Shown: positions 1-6,441, counted from the stretch's first letter. The stretch: 7,249 nucleotides of DNA from an uncultured Helicobacteraceae bacterium (GCA_934728205.1 CAKVEH010000069.1:1-7249), one strand, 5' to 3'. Notes: a model not told the origin generated them from the sequence alone. Numbers and translations are program-made.

Positions 1-60
1 GAAATGGTGTATGAGATGATAAAAACAGGCGTTGAAACCCTGCTTGGCAAAGCACTCTAA
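1..60 (+). CDS. 3' end of an unidentified plus-strand gene
   Basis: Frame 1 is open from the window edge to a TAA at 58-60 and gives the C-terminal 19 residues EMVYEMIKTGVETLLGKAL. The other two plus frames hit stops within the first 20 bases. The tail looks like an amphipathic helix ending in a small basic segment, which suits the end of a soluble protein, but it is too short to name a family. It is the only plus-strand gene supported here and converges on hemE with 39 bases between the two stop codons. The minus strand is also open over these 60 bases, so the call depends mainly on the clean stop and the plausible peptide. Confidence 0.5.
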   Translation, partial: EMVYEMIKTGVETLLGKAL

Positions 61-99
61 ATTCTCTTACAAATCCTTGCCTAAACAAAACTTAGAATT

Positions 100-1122
100 T
101 TAACGCTTCGTTTTCTTATGCACGATTTGTATAAGCTCTATGGCATTCTCTCTTGGCAAGTCTGGCAACATTCCGTGCCCGAGATTAAAGATATGGGGTT
201 CATCGCCCACTACGCGTAAAATCTCCTCCACGCCCTCTATCATCGACTCTCTATCATACAAGCGCGTGGGCTCTAGATTCCCTTGTAAGACATATTTGCT
301 CCCAAGTCTTGCTTTCGCAAGCTCCATAGGCGTGCTCCAATCCACGCCAAAGACATCAAAATCCCCATTGATATGCCCTAAAAAGCCAGCGATTCCTTTG
401 GGGAATAGCATTACAGGGACATTAGGATACTTGCCTTTCAAAAAATGCGCAATGTCGCTCATATAACGCCAACTAAACTCCATATACGCACTACACTCTA
501 ATGCACCCGCCCAACTATCAAAAATCTGCACTGCATTCGCGCCAGATTCTATTTGCTTAGAGAGATAGCCTTTGAGCTCATCGCTTAGTTTTGCAAGAAG
601 TTTATGTAAGAGTTTGGGATTAGTATAAAGCATTTTTTTGCTCTTTGTGTAAGTCTTGCTCCCCTCGCCCTCAATCATATAAGTCGCCAGCGTCCAAGGC
701 GAACCACAAAACCCAATAAGTGCTTTATCTTTGGGGAGTTTTGAGCGAGTTAAACTCACACAATCATAGACATACTCAAGATTTTTAAACGCACCAACTT
801 TAAGCCTATCTATATCGCTATCATTTTGGATAGTTTGTGAAAATTTCGGTCCCTCTCCTGCAAGGAACTGCAAATCTAATCCCATTTCTAATGGCACAAC
901 CAAAATATCGCTAAACAAAATCGCAGCATCAACACCCAAAATATCCACAGGCTGAAGCGTAACCTCACTTGCAAGCGCGACATTTTGACATAAATCTAAA
1001 AAGCTCCCCGCCTGTGCTCTTGTCGCTTTATATTCACTCAAATATCGCCCTGCTTGACGCATTAGCCAAATAGGCATATAAGGCGTTTGCTTCCTAAAGC
1101 ACGCATCAACAAAAATCATCAT
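100..1122 (-). CDS. hemE: Uroporphyrinogen decarboxylase HemE
   Basis: Cytoplasmic enzyme (EC 4.1.1.37) that removes the four acetate carboxyls of uroporphyrinogen III to give coproporphyrinogen III in haem synthesis. The 340 residues match the usual family length. Both URO-D signatures are visible: [11 protein letters not shown] (residues 17-27, with the substrate-binding arginines R22 and R26) and [16 protein letters not shown] (137-152). The expected active-site residues are Asp72 in [12 protein letters not shown], Tyr148 and His316 in LGHGMLP. The first signature ends YLSEY where the family usually has YLPEY, a small deviation. The start is ambiguous: two adjacent ATGs (1122 and 1119) follow the Shine-Dalgarno AAGGA (1126-1130). 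The second has the better spacing (6 versus 3 bases) and would give 339 residues beginning MIF, as I recall for the H. pylori protein. Either ATG overlaps the asd stop codon, so translation is probably coupled to asd. Confidence 0.97.
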   Translation of the reverse strand: MMIFVDACFRKQTPYMPIWLMRQAGRYLSEYKATRAQAGSFLDLCQNVALASEVTLQPVDILGVDAAILFSDILVVPLEMGLDLQFLAGEGPKFSQTIQNDSDIDRLKVGAFKNLEYVYDCVSLTRSKLPKDKALIGFCGSPWTLATYMIEGEGSKTYTKSKKMLYTNPKLLHKLLAKLSDELKGYLSKQIESGANAVQIFDSWAGALECSAYMEFSWRYMSDIAHFLKGKYPNVPVMLFPKGIAGFLGHINGDFDVFGVDWSTPMELAKARLGSKYVLQGNLEPTRLYDRESMIEGVEEILRVVGDEPHIFNLGHGMLPDLPRENAIELIQIVHKKTKR

Positions 1123-2150
1123 TTATCCTTTTGCAATGAAATCCATTTTTGTGCGATTCTCACCGCGTTTGTCGCTGCACCAACACGAATCTGGTCAGCG
1201 ACACACCAAAAATGCAAAATGTGAGGGTTAAAGTAATCCACGCGGATTCTCCCTACATAAGTCTCATCGGTATCAGTAGCGACACTTGGCATTGGATAGA
1301 GGTTTGCGCTTGGATTATCGAGCAGCACGATATTTGGTGCGGATTTTAGCACTTCTTGCGCGCGCTTGCAAGTTACTTCTTTTTTACAAGTTATGCTAAT
1401 GCTCTCGCTATGGCTTCGCAAGATTGGCACGCGCACGCAAGTGGCACTTATCGCAAAATCCTCGTGCATAATCTTTTGTGTTTCTTTTATCATTTTCATC
1501 TCTTCTTTAGTGTAGCCATTATCTTGGAATACATCAATATGTGGGATAGCATTAAGCGCGATTCTATGTGGGAAAACGCTTGGCAAAATAGAATCAAGCT
1601 CAAAGGCAAAAAATTTCTGCATTTGCAAGACAAGCTCTTCCATTCCGCTTTTTCCCGCGCCAGAGACCGCTTGATAGGTGCTTACATCTACGCGTGTGAT
1701 TTCAAATTCTTTATGTAGTGGGGCTAAGGCTTGCACCATTTGGATTGTCGAGCAGTTTGGATTAGCGATGATTCCACGCTTCTCCCACAATGCAATGTCT
1801 TGCGGATTGACTTCAGGCACGACCAATGGCACATCGCTATCCATACGATAAAAGCTCGTATTGTCTATCACTACGGCTTTTGCACGCACTGCTGATGGCA
1901 CAAATCGCTCACTCACACTCCCACCAGCAGAAAAAAACGCGATTTCAACGCCCTGCTTAGCAAACACTTCATCGGTAGTCTCTAAAATCTCATAGCTCTT
2001 GCCCTTAAACTCTACAAGCTCACCAGCACTTCTCGCACTCGCTAGAGGCACGATTGTTTTCACAGGGAAATCTTGCTCTTCTAAAATCTTTAGAATCTCC
2101 TCTCCCACTGCACCACTCGCACCCACGATGCCTACGACATATTTTTTCAT
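1119..2150 (-). CDS. asd: Aspartate-semialdehyde dehydrogenase Asd
   Basis: NADPH-dependent enzyme (EC 1.2.1.11) that reduces aspartyl-4-phosphate to aspartate semialdehyde, the branch point to diaminopimelate/lysine, threonine and methionine. Counted from the chosen ATG (343 residues): the Rossmann loop GASGAVGEE is at 10-18; the catalytic Cys133 lies in [27 protein letters not shown] follows at 156-172; the substrate/active-site segment [13 protein letters not shown] (238-250) holds the expected catalytic His247; and the C-terminal [12 protein letters not shown] closes the active site. The open frame extends upstream to a GTG at 2156, but GGAG (2156-2159) overlaps that GTG and sits 5 bases before the ATG at 2150, so the ATG is preferred. 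The long central stretch ([10 protein letters not shown] to FAFELD) resembles the Campylobacter enzyme as I recall it. It is the first gene of a likely asd-hemE unit driven by the promoter at 2183-2188. Confidence 0.97.
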   Translation of the reverse strand: MKKYVVGIVGASGAVGEEILKILEEQDFPVKTIVPLASARSAGELVEFKGKSYEILETTDEVFAKQGVEIAFFSAGGSVSERFVPSAVRAKAVVIDNTSFYRMDSDVPLVVPEVNPQDIALWEKRGIIANPNCSTIQMVQALAPLHKEFEITRVDVSTYQAVSGAGKSGMEELVLQMQKFFAFELDSILPSVFPHRIALNAIPHIDVFQDNGYTKEEMKMIKETQKIMHEDFAISATCVRVPILRSHSESISITCKKEVTCKRAQEVLKSAPNIVLLDNPSANLYPMPSVATDTDETYVGRIRVDYFNPHILHFWCVADQIRVGAATNAVRIAQKWISLQKDK

Positions 2151-2155
2151 TTTCA

Positions 2156-2159
2156 CTCC
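2156..2159 (-). promoter_or_regulatory. Shine-Dalgarno that sets the asd start
   Basis: Minus-strand GGAG lies 5 bases upstream of the ATG at 2150. It overlaps the upstream in-frame GTG (2154-2156), so that GTG cannot use it. This favours a 343-residue Asd over a 345-residue one. Confidence 0.7.
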
Positions 2160-2182
2160 AAAGTCTCATTAAAAATGCAAAA

Positions 2183-2188
2183 ATTATA
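2183..2188 (-). promoter_or_regulatory. -10 box of the asd-hemE promoter
   Basis: A perfect TATAAT on the minus strand, preceded by an A/T-rich stretch, stands about 32 bases upstream of the asd ATG. The predicted transcript start is near 2176, giving a leader of roughly 25 bases. No good -35 hexamer is visible, which is usual for the main sigma factor of Helicobacter and Campylobacter. The box sits in the 115-base gap between the C92 hydrolase gene and asd, so asd-hemE can be transcribed independently of the genes upstream. Confidence 0.6.
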
Positions 2189-2227
2189 CTAAAAGTTTGG
2201 ATAATGCGTGTTTTAAGATTTATTTCT

Positions 2228-2261
2228 CATTGATAAAACTTAGGCTACAATACATTGATAA
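2228..2261. repeat. Pair of 9-bp direct repeats upstream of the asd promoter
   Basis: The plus-strand string CATTGATAA occurs at 2228-2236 and again at 2253-2261, 25 bases apart. The second copy ends a few bases before the hydrolase stop codon. The copies lie about 45 and 70 bases upstream of the asd -10 box. They could be operator half-sites or chance in A+T-rich DNA; no known regulator consensus is recognised. Confidence 0.25.
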
Positions 2262-2265
2262 GAAT

Positions 2266-2913
2266 CTAAAATTCACTTACTTCAAGGACTTTAAGTGTTT
2301 TTTGGTGATTCCAAAATGCGCTTGGAAACAAATACTCCCCACCCAAAAATGCAAAATCCACATTGATAAAATCCACCTCAAATTCTGTTTGCTGTGCAAT
2401 CACTTCGAGCAAAAATGTCGTGCAATAAAAACGCGTAGAATCCGTGCTTAGCACAAAAGGCTTAGCAAGATAACGCAAAGAATCACGAGCCATAGCAATG
2501 CGAATCTCTTGAGGCAAGTCAAGTCTCCTTAGCCCAACTGCTTGCGCTTGCGCTAAAAAATCCTTTAAAGAACTAATAATTACCTGATTTGGTGCATTTT
2601 TATCATCATCGGTAGTCGCGTGAATGACAGAAAACGGCTCTAATGAAACAACCATACCAATGTGTGAAAAAGGAGAACGACTAATATATGTGATAATATC
2701 GCTCTCAGTGTTTAGCCCTTTACGGAAAATTAAATCCCCAACTTCTGCATTTTGGCTAATTTTTAACGCGATTGATTCAATGTCCGCTGGGGTTCTCTTG
2801 GTGCTTTGATTAGGCTTAAAGACAATGACAAACACACAAAGACAAGCAATAAGCACTAAGGCAAATACAACAATAAATCTCTTCTGTGTATGGAAAAACT
2901 TGCTAGCTCGCAA
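2266..2913 (-). CDS. Membrane-anchored YiiX/YebB-like papain-fold hydrolase (C92/DUF830 type)
   Basis: A 215-residue protein with a basic N-terminus and one hydrophobic segment at about 12-33, then a domain expected to sit in the periplasm. The domain has the circularly permuted NlpC/P60 layout of the YiiX family: GDLIFR (59-64), the histidine motif FSHIGMVV (82-89, His84 the likely catalytic His), VIHAT (96-100), and a late cysteine in RFYCTTFLLEVI (Cys164 the likely nucleophile, with Glu170 nearby). Family members are thought to cleave or transfer amide or thioester-type bonds; the substrate is unknown here. There is no lipobox, so the N-terminus is probably a signal anchor. The start is TTG at 2913: GGAG lies 5 bases upstream, an in-frame stop lies just beyond it, and no ATG occurs until well inside the conserved domain. 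It follows the lipoprotein gene by 45 bases and is probably co-transcribed with it. Family assignment is fairly sure; biological role is not. Confidence 0.8.
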   Translation of the reverse strand: MRASKFFHTQKRFIVVFALVLIACLCVFVIVFKPNQSTKRTPADIESIALKISQNAEVGDLIFRKGLNTESDIITYISRSPFSHIGMVVSLEPFSVIHATTDDDKNAPNQVIISSLKDFLAQAQAVGLRRLDLPQEIRIAMARDSLRYLAKPFVLSTDSTRFYCTTFLLEVIAQQTEFEVDFINVDFAFLGGEYLFPSAFWNHQKTLKVLEVSEF

Positions 2914-2918
2914 CCTAT

Positions 2919-2922
2919 CTCC
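2919..2922 (-). promoter_or_regulatory. Shine-Dalgarno supporting a TTG start
   Basis: Minus-strand GGAG 5 bases upstream of the TTG at 2913. It decides the start of the C92-type hydrolase gene, whose reading frame offers no ATG before or within the membrane segment. Confidence 0.6.
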
Positions 2923-2958
2923 AATGACTTAATCTTAAAATATGCGGTGCTTCACCTA

Positions 2959-3360
2959 CTAAAACATAAACACTACGCGCCATTCTCCATCAATAAGCCA
3001 AATATTGCTATATCGCTCCGTTTCAACTGCTCCATTGCTAAATTCTACCACCACTTCCACGCTTGCTTTGGTGTCTTCTTTATACTCAAGATTCTGTGTT
3101 TTAATGGCTTTAACCTCGCCATTTTGCTTCCACTGCTCACTAATGCTTGCGAGTTTTTGATTCATAAGTGCAATTCTTTCTTTGTCGCCAAATGGTTTGC
3201 CATCTCTATCACGAACTTCTTTTATCACCTTGTCAATATCGCCATCAATGGTATATTTAGCAATGCGTATCGCCGCATCTTCTGGTGTTTTAGAGCCACT
3301 ACCACAACCTACAAATCCTAAAAATGCACTAAGCAATAGAAAAGAAAATATTTTTTTCAT
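2959..3360 (-). CDS. Small DUF4878-like lipoprotein
   Basis: A 133-residue protein with a lipoprotein signal peptide: basic MKK, hydrophobic core at 4-17, and Cys19 in LGFVGC as the acylation site. The -3 residue is Phe rather than the usual Leu, so the lipobox is slightly off consensus. After a Gly/Ser linker, the mature part starts TPEDAAIRIAKYTIDGDIDKV, the pattern of DUF4878 (NTF2-like fold) lipoproteins, and ends with beta strands such as VEVVVEFSNG and IWLIDGEWRVVF. Such proteins are expected to be anchored to a membrane facing the periplasm; no enzyme activity can be read from the sequence. The start ATG at 3360 has AAGGA 5 bases upstream. It is the first gene of a likely two-gene unit with the C92-type hydrolase downstream. 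The lipoprotein nature is well supported; the DUF4878 assignment is from pattern memory. Confidence 0.82.
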   Translation of the reverse strand: MKKIFSFLLLSAFLGFVGCGSGSKTPEDAAIRIAKYTIDGDIDKVIKEVRDRDGKPFGDKERIALMNQKLASISEQWKQNGEVKAIKTQNLEYKEDTKASVEVVVEFSNGAVETERYSNIWLIDGEWRVVFMF

Positions 3361-3396
3361 TCTAATCCTTTTTAAGTAAGATAATCAAAATTGTGC

Positions 3397-3402
3397 GTTA
3401 TA
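3397..3402 (-). promoter_or_regulatory. Possible -10 box for the lipoprotein/hydrolase pair
   Basis: Minus-strand TATAAC lies in the 117-base gap between fdhD and the lipoprotein gene, giving a predicted leader of about 30 bases. A second candidate, TATCTT, lies at 3378-3383. The same gap holds a weak minus-strand hairpin (arms 3426-3433 and 3410-3417, eight pairs including one G-U, 8-base loop) that may reduce read-through from fdhD but is too A+T-rich to call a terminator. Confidence 0.35.
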
Positions 3403-3477
3403 AAGCCTTAAAATACGCTTAAATTCGCATTTTTCTTATAAAAATTTAGAAACACTACGCATTTTATTTTTAACAAA

Positions 3478-4359
3478 TCACATATTGCAAAACAGCTTTT
3501 TTGCTTCCTTTTCTCTCTCTTTGGCTTTGGTTGTCTTATTATGAGAATCTACCATACCTTGCTCGCCTAAGATTCTATACGGGTGAGTGTAAATATTACA
3601 TCGATTGCCTCGCGCAAACCCAACAAGCGTGATTCCTAGCAGTGCAGCTGCTTTAATGCCAAGCTCCGTAGTCGCAGAACGCGAAATCACAATCGCAATA
3701 TCGTGCATCGCTGCCTTTATTATCATCTCCATAGAAAGTCGCCCACTCACTACCAAAACCGCCTCGCTAATATCAATGTCCTGCAAACGCGCCTTGCCAA
3801 CGACTTTATCAATGGCATTATGTCGCCCCACATCTTCACTCTCAATCCTGCTTTCATCACTCAACACAAGTATCGCTCTATGCACGCAACCTGTCTTAGC
3901 AAACAAATCACTATCTACTTCAAAGTTTTCAATAAGATTCCACAGGCGGGGAAGTGGTAAGTGAAGTGGCGTGGAGATGAATTTTTGGATAATTTTCCCC
4001 TCAAAATTTGCACTCACTCCGACACAACAGCCAGAAGTAAGCGTCTTTTCGTGGAACAGATTGACGATTTTTTCCTCATTGATTTTTGCCTCCACAGACA
4101 CGCTTAGGCCATCTTGTGCCACTTCGATATGTGTGATGTCTTTGGCAGATTCTATCACGCCCTCACTCATTAAAAATCCTACCGCGTGGGCGTCTTGGTC
4201 TTTTGGGAGCGACATTGTAGAGAGGAGTTTTTGCCCATTGAGATACAGCGCGATGCGTTGCTCGGTAATGACATAATCACTTGATTGCTTTGTCGTGCTA
4301 TCCCCACTCACGCTGTCTTTTTGTAAGATTATTGCTGGAATTTGCTTGATAAAATCCAC
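3478..4359 (-). CDS. fdhD: Formate dehydrogenase accessory sulfurtransferase FdhD
   Basis: Cytoplasmic protein that passes sulfur from a cysteine desulfurase to the molybdenum/tungsten bis-MGD cofactor, a step required for formate dehydrogenase activity. The 293 residues carry the family blocks in order: HAVGFLMSEGVI (58-69), TSGCCVGVS (108-116), FAKTGCVHRA (153-162), EDVGRHNAIDKVVG (175-188), SGRLSMEMIIKAA (205-217), SRSATTELGIKAA (226-238) and GFARGNRCNIYT (247-258). The cysteine site is odd: E. coli-type proteins have a CxxC pair, whereas here two cysteines are adjacent (C111-C112), and the usual TGGxH motif reads TGCVH (Cys158). The last 25 residues are a charged Lys/Glu-rich tail. The start is GTG at 4359 with AAGGA 7 bases upstream; the next in-frame ATG would remove 48 residues. 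No formate dehydrogenase subunit is in the window, so its client must be encoded elsewhere. Confidence 0.95.
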   Translation of the reverse strand: MDFIKQIPAIILQKDSVSGDSTTKQSSDYVITEQRIALYLNGQKLLSTMSLPKDQDAHAVGFLMSEGVIESAKDITHIEVAQDGLSVSVEAKINEEKIVNLFHEKTLTSGCCVGVSANFEGKIIQKFISTPLHLPLPRLWNLIENFEVDSDLFAKTGCVHRAILVLSDESRIESEDVGRHNAIDKVVGKARLQDIDISEAVLVVSGRLSMEMIIKAAMHDIAIVISRSATTELGIKAAALLGITLVGFARGNRCNIYTHPYRILGEQGMVDSHNKTTKAKEREKEAKKLFCNM

Positions 4360-4366
4360 TCAAAAA

Positions 4367-4371
4367 TCCTT
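4367..4371 (-). promoter_or_regulatory. Shine-Dalgarno supporting the GTG start of fdhD
   Basis: Minus-strand AAGGA 7 bases before the GTG at 4359. No alternative ATG is available near the expected N-terminus. Confidence 0.55.
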
Positions 4372-4409
4372 AAATTTTAACTTTTTTAGATAAAGCACAA
4401 TTACCATAC

Positions 4410-4415
4410 ATCATA
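4410..4415 (-). promoter_or_regulatory. Possible -10 box for fdhD
   Basis: Minus-strand TATGAT in the 92-base gap between rplS and fdhD would place a transcript start near 4403 and a leader of about 45 bases. The region is A+T-rich and has other near matches, and no clear terminator for the rplS operon is present, so read-through from rplS is an alternative. Confidence 0.3.
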
Positions 4416-4451
4416 GTTAAATTGCTACATTAATACTTCTTTGTAGAAATC

Positions 4452-4817
4452 TTATTTTACCTCTTTGCGTAATTCTTTAATACGAGCACTCTTGCCACTG
4501 CGAGAACGCAAGTAATACAACTTCGCTCTGCGCACACGCCCCTTGCGTAATACTTGTATGGAATCTAAACTCTCGCTATACAATGGAAAAATCTTTTCCA
4601 CCCCTACATTGTTCGCACCAATTTTGCGCACGGTAAAAGTTGTATCCACACTCCCGCCGTGTATAGCTATACACACACCTTCAAAGTTTTGGATACGACT
4701 TTTATCGCCCTCTTGAATCTTAATGCCAAGTCGCAAAGTGTCTCCAGCCTTAAACTCTGGGACTTTCTTATCGCCAATTTGCGCTTTTTCAAAATTTTGT
4801 ATGTATCGATTTTTCAT
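4452..4817 (-). CDS. rplS: 50S ribosomal protein L19 (bL19)
   Basis: Structural protein of the large subunit located near the 30S-50S interface. The 121 residues are within the family's normal range and show its typical blocks: [52 protein letters not shown] and the basic [25 protein letters not shown]. The ATG at 4817 has AAGGAAG upstream with 5-base spacing, and both the signal and the start lie inside the trmD coding region (29-base overlap), which points to translational coupling. It is the last gene of the rpsP-khpA-rimM-trmD-rplS unit; a 92-base gap follows before fdhD. Confidence 0.98.
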   Translation of the reverse strand: MKNRYIQNFEKAQIGDKKVPEFKAGDTLRLGIKIQEGDKSRIQNFEGVCIAIHGGSVDTTFTVRKIGANNVGVEKIFPLYSESLDSIQVLRKGRVRRAKLYYLRSRSGKSARIKELRKEVK

Positions 4818-5538
4818 TTATGCTTCCTTGATTGCCTTGCTTTGTGTGCTTACGCCACAAATCTGGGCGAAAATATTTAGTCTTACACATTGCTAAGCGG
4901 TTTTTTAAGTCCGTGATTTTACTATGATTTCCCTTTAAAAATTCTAAAGGAACATAAAAATTTGTAAATTTTTGTAAATTTTGTTGCATTTTTGATGAAT
5001 TTTTTGCAAAACTTACAGCTTGTAGCATATTGGATTCAAAACTTTCTCCGCGCAACGACTCTTCATTGCCAAGCACACCGCTTACCTGCCTCGCAATAGA
5101 ATCTGCGAGGCATAACGCACCAAGCTCCCCACCCGTCAAAATAAAATCTCCCACACTAAAAACTTCATCGCCAAAAGATTCCACTAATCGCTCATCAAAG
5201 CCCTCATACCGCCCACAAACAAAACTGATATGATTTTTTTTAGCGAGGCGCACGCTATCTTGTTGTGTGAATGGCTTGCCACAGGGGCTCAAAAAAATAA
5301 TATGAGAATTAAGATACCCTTGCAAGGCATAAGCCAACGCTTCAAAGCCTATAACCTGCCCCGCTCCACCACTTATTGGTGGATTATCCACCTTTTTATA
5401 CACATTTTGCGCAAAATCTCTAAAATCAATACATTCAACGCCTAACAACCCGTTATCAATCGCACGCTTTAATATAGAATCTTTAAAATACGGCGCGATG
5501 AGATGAGGAAAAAGTGTAAAAAAACTATATTGAAGCAT
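4789..5538 (-). CDS. trmD: tRNA (guanine-N1-)-methyltransferase TrmD
   Basis: SPOUT-class, SAM-dependent enzyme (EC 2.1.1.228) that makes m1G37 next to the anticodon and prevents +1 frameshifts. The 249 residues show [12 protein letters not shown] (21-32), [11 protein letters not shown] (52-62), [10 protein letters not shown] (83-92), and the knot segments [14 protein letters not shown] (107-120), [14 protein letters not shown] (128-141) and GVLGNEES (154-161). Arg150 matches the conserved active-site Arg. The catalytic Asp of the E. coli-type DSF motif is replaced by Glu165 (ESF), the YTRP motif is not recognisable, and the loop up to GNH (203-205) is about eight residues longer than in E. 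coli. I recall the same ESF in H. pylori TrmD, so this looks lineage-specific rather than a loss of function. The start ATG directly follows the rimM stop, with GGAG 7 bases upstream. The C-terminal tail of about 20 residues overlaps rplS. Confidence 0.96.
   Translation of the reverse strand: MLQYSFFTLFPHLIAPYFKDSILKRAIDNGLLGVECIDFRDFAQNVYKKVDNPPISGGAGQVIGFEALAYALQGYLNSHIIFLSPCGKPFTQQDSVRLAKKNHISFVCGRYEGFDERLVESFGDEVFSVGDFILTGGELGALCLADSIARQVSGVLGNEESLRGESFESNMLQAVSFAKNSSKMQQNLQKFTNFYVPLEFLKGNHSKITDLKNRLAMCKTKYFRPDLWRKHTKQGNQGSINEKSIHTKF
4961..4980. repeat. 10-bp tandem duplication inside trmD
   Basis: The unit TTTGTAAATT occurs twice with no gap (4961-4970 and 4971-4980). It lies in the part of trmD encoding the extended loop between ESF and GNH (around residues 187-193). 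Because 10 is not a multiple of three, gaining or losing one unit would shift the frame and remove the end of TrmD. Confidence 0.6.
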
Positions 5539-6171
5539 TTAACTACTCCGCAAAATATCAAGTCCATAGCGCACCTCTATGCGCTTATCTTGTATGTCAG
5601 TGCTTATAATATATCGTTGTGTATATGGGAGCAAAAAACTCTTTGACGCATTAGGGACGCAAGACTTCACACACAAATAATCAATATCTCCTATGCGCTC
5701 AATATCGCTCACTTCCCCAAGCAACAAAGAATCTTCAACCACTTCACACCCAATAATCTCACACCAAAAAAACTCCCCATCGCTAAGCTCACATTGCTCC
5801 TTGCTTTGTGCTAAAGTAGAGTAAAGTTTATGATTGGTGAGAATCTGTGCTTGCTCTTTGGTGGTAATTTCTTCAAAGGCAATTTTAGCAAACTCTTTTG
5901 CACGGGTGGATTCTGATATATGAGAATCTAACAATGCCTTTGGAAACGCACAAGAGCGAATGTGAAGCGTGGGATATTGCAAAGAAGAGCTAAGAAACTC
6001 ACGACCTTTTTTTAACACTTGAGGGAAGTCGCTGTATATAAAAAGTCGCAAACTCCCATCTATACCGATACTACGACCAAATATACCGATAAGGAGTTTT
6101 TGATTTTGTATATCCAAGCAGGTAGGTTTATTGCTGCGTGGGCTTGATGATGATTTTATAGTTTTGTCCAT
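5539..6171 (-). CDS. rimM: 16S rRNA processing/ribosome maturation factor RimM
   Basis: Assembly factor that binds ribosomal protein S19 and helps mature the head of the 30S subunit. The 210-residue product has the RimM N-terminal barrel (LLIGIFGRSIGIDGSLRLF at 26-44, then DFPQVLKKG) and a C-terminal PRC barrel from about 129 (LSDGEFFWCEIIGCEVVED, LLGEVSDI, FLLPYTQRYI). H. pylori RimM is about 184 residues as I recall, beginning close to the LLVGRIG motif; here some 24 extra residues precede it. Start choice is uncertain. The ATG at 6171 overlaps khpA by 44 bases and has AGGAG 12 bases upstream, a long spacing. A TTG at 6117 would remove the overlap but has no Shine-Dalgarno. The stop codon abuts the trmD ATG. 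Identity is sure; the N-terminus is not. Confidence 0.93.
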   Translation of the reverse strand: MDKTIKSSSSPRSNKPTCLDIQNQKLLIGIFGRSIGIDGSLRLFIYSDFPQVLKKGREFLSSSLQYPTLHIRSCAFPKALLDSHISESTRAKEFAKIAFEEITTKEQAQILTNHKLYSTLAQSKEQCELSDGEFFWCEIIGCEVVEDSLLLGEVSDIERIGDIDYLCVKSCVPNASKSFLLPYTQRYIISTDIQDKRIEVRYGLDILRSS

Positions 6172-6391
6172 CTTTGGCTTTTGCTCCTGATATGAGCGTT
6201 TTAAGCGAACTAATCATCTTGCCTTCTTTACCAATAAGCCGTCCCACATCGTTAGGGTGAGCAAATATACAAATCTCTTTAAAACTTAGTCCTTTGGAAT
6301 CTCTATCCACACGGCTTTGGATTTTTATGCAATCTGGCTTTGTTACGATTTTTTGTGTGTATTTCTCAACAAAAGTCTCTACCATACCCAT
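6128..6391 (-). CDS. khpA: KH-domain RNA-binding protein KhpA (YlqC family)
   Basis: An 87-residue single-domain protein of the KhpA/YlqC family, an RNA-binding factor that in Gram-positive bacteria works with KhpB (Jag/EloR) in RNA and cell-envelope control; its role in Campylobacterota is less clear. The GxxG loop is GKEG at 54-57 inside DVGRLIGKEGKMISSLKTLI, and the chain ends with strand residues YKIIIKP. The ATG at 6391 has AGGA 4 bases upstream; a second ATG at 6385 would shorten it by two residues. It stands between rpsP (50-base gap) and rimM (overlapping), the position of the KH gene in H. pylori and Campylobacter as I recall. Confidence 0.93.
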   Translation of the reverse strand: MGMVETFVEKYTQKIVTKPDCIKIQSRVDRDSKGLSFKEICIFAHPNDVGRLIGKEGKMISSLKTLISGAKAKDGQNYKIIIKPTQQ

Positions 6392-6441
6392 ATTTTCCTA
6401 ATTTTTTTGTGTGTTTATTTTAGATTTTAACAATACAACAG

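Noticed and set aside
1..60. Minus-strand open frame through the left edge
   Set aside because: Open by chance over 60 bases; the GTG inside it has only a weak purine stretch upstream and the encoded peptide is not recognisable.
59..100. 7-bp inverted repeat (59-65 with 94-100) spanning both convergent stop codons
   Set aside because: Loop of 28 bases, all but one G-C pair per arm missing and no T-run; too weak to call a bidirectional terminator.
1356..1718. 120-codon plus-strand open frame
   Set aside because: Lies wholly inside asd on the opposite strand; its translation shows no family features, and Asd is unmistakable.
2154..2156. GTG as asd start
   Set aside because: The Shine-Dalgarno GGAG overlaps it; the ATG two codons later has correct spacing.
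2890..3321. 143-codon plus-strand open frame
   Set aside because: Covers the lipoprotein gene in antisense, and the minus-strand protein has a signal peptide, a lipobox and a Shine-Dalgarno.
3410..3433. Hairpin downstream of fdhD on the minus strand
   Set aside because: Eight pairs but mainly A-T with one G-U and only four terminal T residues; kept only as a note beside the promoter candidate.
3605..3964. 119-codon plus-strand open frame
   Set aside because: Antisense shadow of fdhD, Ser/Thr-rich low-information translation, no plausible ribosome binding site.
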